Source: an uncultured Coriobacteriales bacterium
Lineage (GTDB): Bacteria > Actinomycetota > Coriobacteriia > Coriobacteriales > Eggerthellaceae
DNA length: 14,950 nt
Assembly (NCBI GenBank): GCA_946892075.1
Contig: CAMPNZ010000033.1
Span: 1-14,950, forward strand
Reading direction: 5' to 3'
How positions within the stretch are numbered: the first letter of the stretch is position 1; the number at the start of each line of letters is the position of its first letter. The notes beneath the pieces were generated by a model. That model saw only the letters and a program-made list of their open reading frames with translations, was not told the DNA's origin and ran no database searches. Shown here one piece after another: positions 12,531 through 14,950 of this stretch. The position numbers were made by a program, and so were the translations under genes.

Positions 12531-14411
12531 ATGGCTGGAACACACAACAACGAAACACCTACACAAAGCGTAACGCGCAGCGCGCAATCAAAGAACACGC
12601 CCCGCGCGCTTGGCGCCTCTACCCGCTCACGCAACGCCTCAACCGCCACGCCCGCCACAAACGCCAGCACGCGCAACAATCCAGGCGCCAGTTTCAACAA
12701 TCTTGGCTTATCGGCCCAGGTAATGATGTCGCTTCGCACGCTGCACTACACAACGCCCACGCCCGTTCAACAGCAAGCCATTCCAGCTATCCTTGAAGGC
12801 CGCGATGTGTGCGCAGCAGCAGCCACGGGAACAGGCAAAACAGCTGCGTTCCTGTTGCCAGTACTCACTCACCTACCTCACGGCAAACACATACGCTTAC
12901 CAAAACAACAAGGCACAACAAGCACAAAAACGCAGAACAACAGGAAGAAAAGCGGCAACGGCGTAAAGAACGGTTCTAGCTCATGTAAGAGCAAGCAGCA
13001 CACCGACACACCAAGCACAACGGCACAGGCGCCGCAGCTTTTGGACGCTGCCACCCCCAGCCTGCTTGTGATAACGCCCACGCGCGAGCTGGCAGAACAA
13101 ATTGGCACCACCTGCGCAACCATCTGCCGCAACACGCAACACCATCTTGCGGTTGTCTACGGCGGCACGAAATATCCGCCGCAAATTACGAAACTGCGCT
13201 GCGGCGTTGACATCCTTATTGCTACGCCAGGCAGGCTTATGGACCTGCGCGAACGCGGCGTTATCGACCTCAGCCGCGTAAGCACACTGGTTCTTGATGA
13301 AGCCGATCGCATGCTTGACATGGGCTTTTGGCCAGCCGTTCAGTCGATAATCGCAGACATCCCGCCCACGCGCCAAACGCTCCTTTTTTCGGCAACGCTC
13401 GACAAGAAAATTCTCGCAAAAATTCAGCCGGTGCTGCACAACCCCGTTCGCATAGAAATTATCACGCACGGCGACACGGCAAAAACGGTTGATCAGTACA
13501 TACTGCCTGTTCAGCACTCACAAAAACAAGAGTTGCTCCATGCGCTACTGATGGAAAAAGGCTTCGAGAAAGTAATCGTGTTTGCGCGCACCAAGCACCG
13601 CGCGGAACATTGTTGCAAAATCTTGCAGCGCGAAAAGTTTCACGCGGAATCGATTCACTCCGATAAATCGCAGGCCAACCGCAGAAAAGCGCTCGAAAAT
13701 TTCTCGAAGGGCAAAACGAACATTCTTGTTGCAACCGATGTGCTGGCGCGCGGCATCGACGTCCCACAAGTGAACTACGTGGTGAATTTCGATTTGCCCG
13801 ACTTTCCTGACGACTACATTCACCGCATTGGACGCACCGGTAGAGCAGGCGAAACGGGATTTGCAGTTTCGTTTGTGAGTCCTGAAAGTGTTAGTGCGCT
13901 GCGCCAAATTCAGCGGCTTATCCATACCGAGCTTCCGCTGCTTGCGCTTGAAACAGTGCAGGTAGATGCGGATATTTTGGAGGAACATCCCGACCGTTTG
14001 TGCGCCGGTAAGCGCGCGGGTGGACGTTCAGATGGACGTGCGGACGGACGTGCAAATCACACGCGCATGCGATTTACGCGCGCAAGTGAGGAGCCTGTTG
14101 CGCTGCGGGAACGTGGTGGAAAACGGGTTCGTGCCGCAGCGTACAAAGAACGAAACACACAAGGCGGCGCTGGTCAGAAAAGTGACGGGAAAAGCGGAGC
14201 TCGCAAGGCGAAAGGTTCGAACAGCGGGAACCGAAACGGTGCTCGAGGTGCAAACGGCACCCGAGGCACGAAAGGCGCGAAACCAAAAAATGCGCGCATG
14301 ACCAGCACAGGAACAAAAGGAACACGCTCGAAACACGCAGCACCCCATGCTCCGCGCACAGCGAAGCCAACAACCACGCAGCGCCAGCACAAGCAGCAAC
14401 GCCATCGTTAG
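12531..14411 (+). CDS. DEAD-box RNA helicase, RhlE-like
   Basis: ATP-dependent RNA unwinding, typically in ribosome assembly, RNA decay or cold adaptation. The 626-residue product has the full motif set: Q motif (F55 to Q80), I AATGTGKT (97-104), Ia PTRELAEQ (183-190), Ib TPGR (232-235), II DEAD (256-259), III SAT (287-289), IV IVFART (349-354), V ARGID (406-410) and VI HRIGRTGR (431-438). Start ATG 12531 has AAGGA 6 nt upstream; the frame is open further upstream, but that part overlaps the terminator of the previous gene. Three unusual parts: a ~50-residue Ala/Thr/Asn-rich N-terminus, a ~55-residue Lys/Ser/Thr/Asn-rich insert (about 118-173) between motifs I and Ia, and a ~130-residue Arg/Gly/Lys-rich tail expected to bind RNA. 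RhlE is the nearest subfamily by eye. Confidence 0.95.
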   Translation: MAGTHNNETPTQSVTRSAQSKNTPRALGASTRSRNASTATPATNASTRNNPGASFNNLGLSAQVMMSLRTLHYTTPTPVQQQAIPAILEGRDVCAAAATGTGKTAAFLLPVLTHLPHGKHIRLPKQQGTTSTKTQNNRKKSGNGVKNGSSSCKSKQHTDTPSTTAQAPQLLDAATPSLLVITPTRELAEQIGTTCATICRNTQHHLAVVYGGTKYPPQITKLRCGVDILIATPGRLMDLRERGVIDLSRVSTLVLDEADRMLDMGFWPAVQSIIADIPPTRQTLLFSATLDKKILAKIQPVLHNPVRIEIITHGDTAKTVDQYILPVQHSQKQELLHALLMEKGFEKVIVFARTKHRAEHCCKILQREKFHAESIHSDKSQANRRKALENFSKGKTNILVATDVLARGIDVPQVNYVVNFDLPDFPDDYIHRIGRTGRAGETGFAVSFVSPESVSALRQIQRLIHTELPLLALETVQVDADILEEHPDRLCAGKRAGGRSDGRADGRANHTRMRFTRASEEPVALRERGGKRVRAAAYKERNTQGGAGQKSDGKSGARKAKGSNSGNRNGARGANGTRGTKGAKPKNARMTSTGTKGTRSKHAAPHAPRTAKPTTTQRQHKQQRHR

Positions 14412-14440
14412 CGCAGCTTGCGGCTTTTCTTTCTGCAGCA
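14411..14440 (+). terminator. Probable terminator after the helicase
   Basis: A short imperfect stem (AGC-GCA paired with TGC-G-GCT) begins at the stop codon and is followed by TTTTCTTTCT. Weak stem but good position. The following ~310 nt (14440-14750) are GC-rich. They hold a hairpin GCGCGG/CCGCGC (14473-14491) and two copies of CGTTCCCCACAT 24 nt apart (14687 and 14711), and no gene I can support. Confidence 0.45.
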
Positions 14441-14752
14441 AATATCAATCGTCACCACACCGCGCGCTTTCTGCGCGGACACTTTCCGCGCGCACAACGA
14501 CACGTTCCGATGCACCCGTCGCGCACATCGCACCCGCGCGCGTGTGCCAAGCACAACACGCTTCCCATACACTTACGCCATACCTACCAGCGCTTACCTG
14601 TCACGTACCGCAGGGATTTGTTGATACGTGCGGCTTCACTGGAGCCACGCGTGCGCATCATACAACCTGGTGCATCGATTCGCATCCGTTCCCCACATCC
14701 GGCCAGCGTTCGTTCCCCACATTGGTTCTAGTTTCATTACGTGTTGGCTAAA

Positions 14753-14845
14753 ATGAAACCTTGCCCTTAAACTCTGAAACTTTTTTGTCTGTACTCTGAA
14801 ACTCTAACTTTGCACTCTGAAACTATTTATAGACATCCTGAAACT
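14753..14845. repeat. Five TGAAAC repeats spaced 21-22 bp apart
   Basis: The word (CTC)TGAAACT occurs at 14753 (as ATGAAAC), 14774, 14796, 14817 and 14838, so intervals are 21, 22, 21 and 21 bp, two turns of the helix. The three central copies share ACTCTGAAACT. The DNA between copies is AT-rich and not conserved. Protein-binding direct repeats (regulator array or iteron-like) fit this pattern. Confidence 0.75.
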
Positions 14846-14919
14846 TTGACTTGGAGCACCATACTATTTCTTATTGAGTAAGAAAGCTTATCTCAAATAA
14901 CGCTCAAAAGATAACATAC

Positions 14920-14950
14920 AAAAAGATGGCTCTAACATATAGCTAGAGCC
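14920..14950 (-). terminator. Minus-strand terminator of a gene beyond the right edge
   Basis: GGCTCTA/TAGAGCC (14928-14934 and 14944-14950) form a 7-bp stem with a 9-nt loop. Read on the minus strand, ATC and five Ts follow. It would end a convergent gene lying to the right. A second 7-bp hairpin TTTCTTA/TAAGAAA lies at 14867-14885. Confidence 0.7.

Noticed and set aside
14347..14751. Plus-strand open frame of 134 codons after the helicase
   Set aside because: It overlaps the helicase end out of frame, lacks a ribosome site, and its Ala/Thr/His/Arg-rich composition looks like translated GC-rich non-coding DNA.

Overview
The window looks like chromosomal DNA of a Gram-positive actinobacterium of the class Coriobacteriia (Eggerthella/Slackia/Cryptobacterium-like). 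The reasons are a folP-ftsH-hpt-tilS housekeeping block with actinobacterial-type sequences, roughly 50% GC in the core genes, a CWB2-anchored surface protein, and a CRISPR repeat resembling type II repeats I associate with this group. Genus and species cannot be fixed from the sequence alone.

Left part (1-7827, all minus strand). In transcription order: tilS (tRNA-Ile lysidine synthetase), a multi-pass YcxB-like membrane protein, a Maf-type nucleotide pyrophosphatase, hpt, ftsH and the start of folP, which runs off the left edge. tilS-hpt-ftsH-folP is a classic conserved neighbourhood. Here it is interrupted by maf and by an AT-richer membrane-protein gene. The latter lies between two copies of a 13-bp direct repeat, which suggests insertion.

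Middle part (7990-9490), the most interesting. Five elements match one 36-nt type II CRISPR repeat. The leftmost, read on the minus strand, is the anti-repeat of a complete-looking tracrRNA. It has a lower stem, GA/AAGU bulge and upper stem laid out as in S. pyogenes, then a nexus hairpin, two stem-loops and a UUCG-capped terminator. The other four are crRNA-sense repeats on the plus strand. They make two one-spacer mini-arrays and a lone repeat, separated by a YefM/YoeB-type toxin-antitoxin operon (plus) and a lone ribbon-helix-helix antitoxin-like gene (minus). No cas gene is present. At the right end, a strong minus-strand promoter and a terminator define a ~60-nt small RNA, or an attenuated leader for the antitoxin-like gene.

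Right part (9500-14950). A secreted surface protein joins an internalin-like leucine-rich-repeat head to an Ig-like domain, a proline-rich linker and three CWB2 cell-wall-binding repeats. Its coding sequence shifts from AT-rich to GC-richer along its length. After its terminator comes a RhlE-like DEAD-box RNA helicase with a low-complexity insert and a basic tail. The last 540 bases have no convincing gene. They hold a probable helicase terminator, five TGAAAC-type repeats spaced 21-22 bp apart, and a minus-strand terminator belonging to a gene beyond the right edge.
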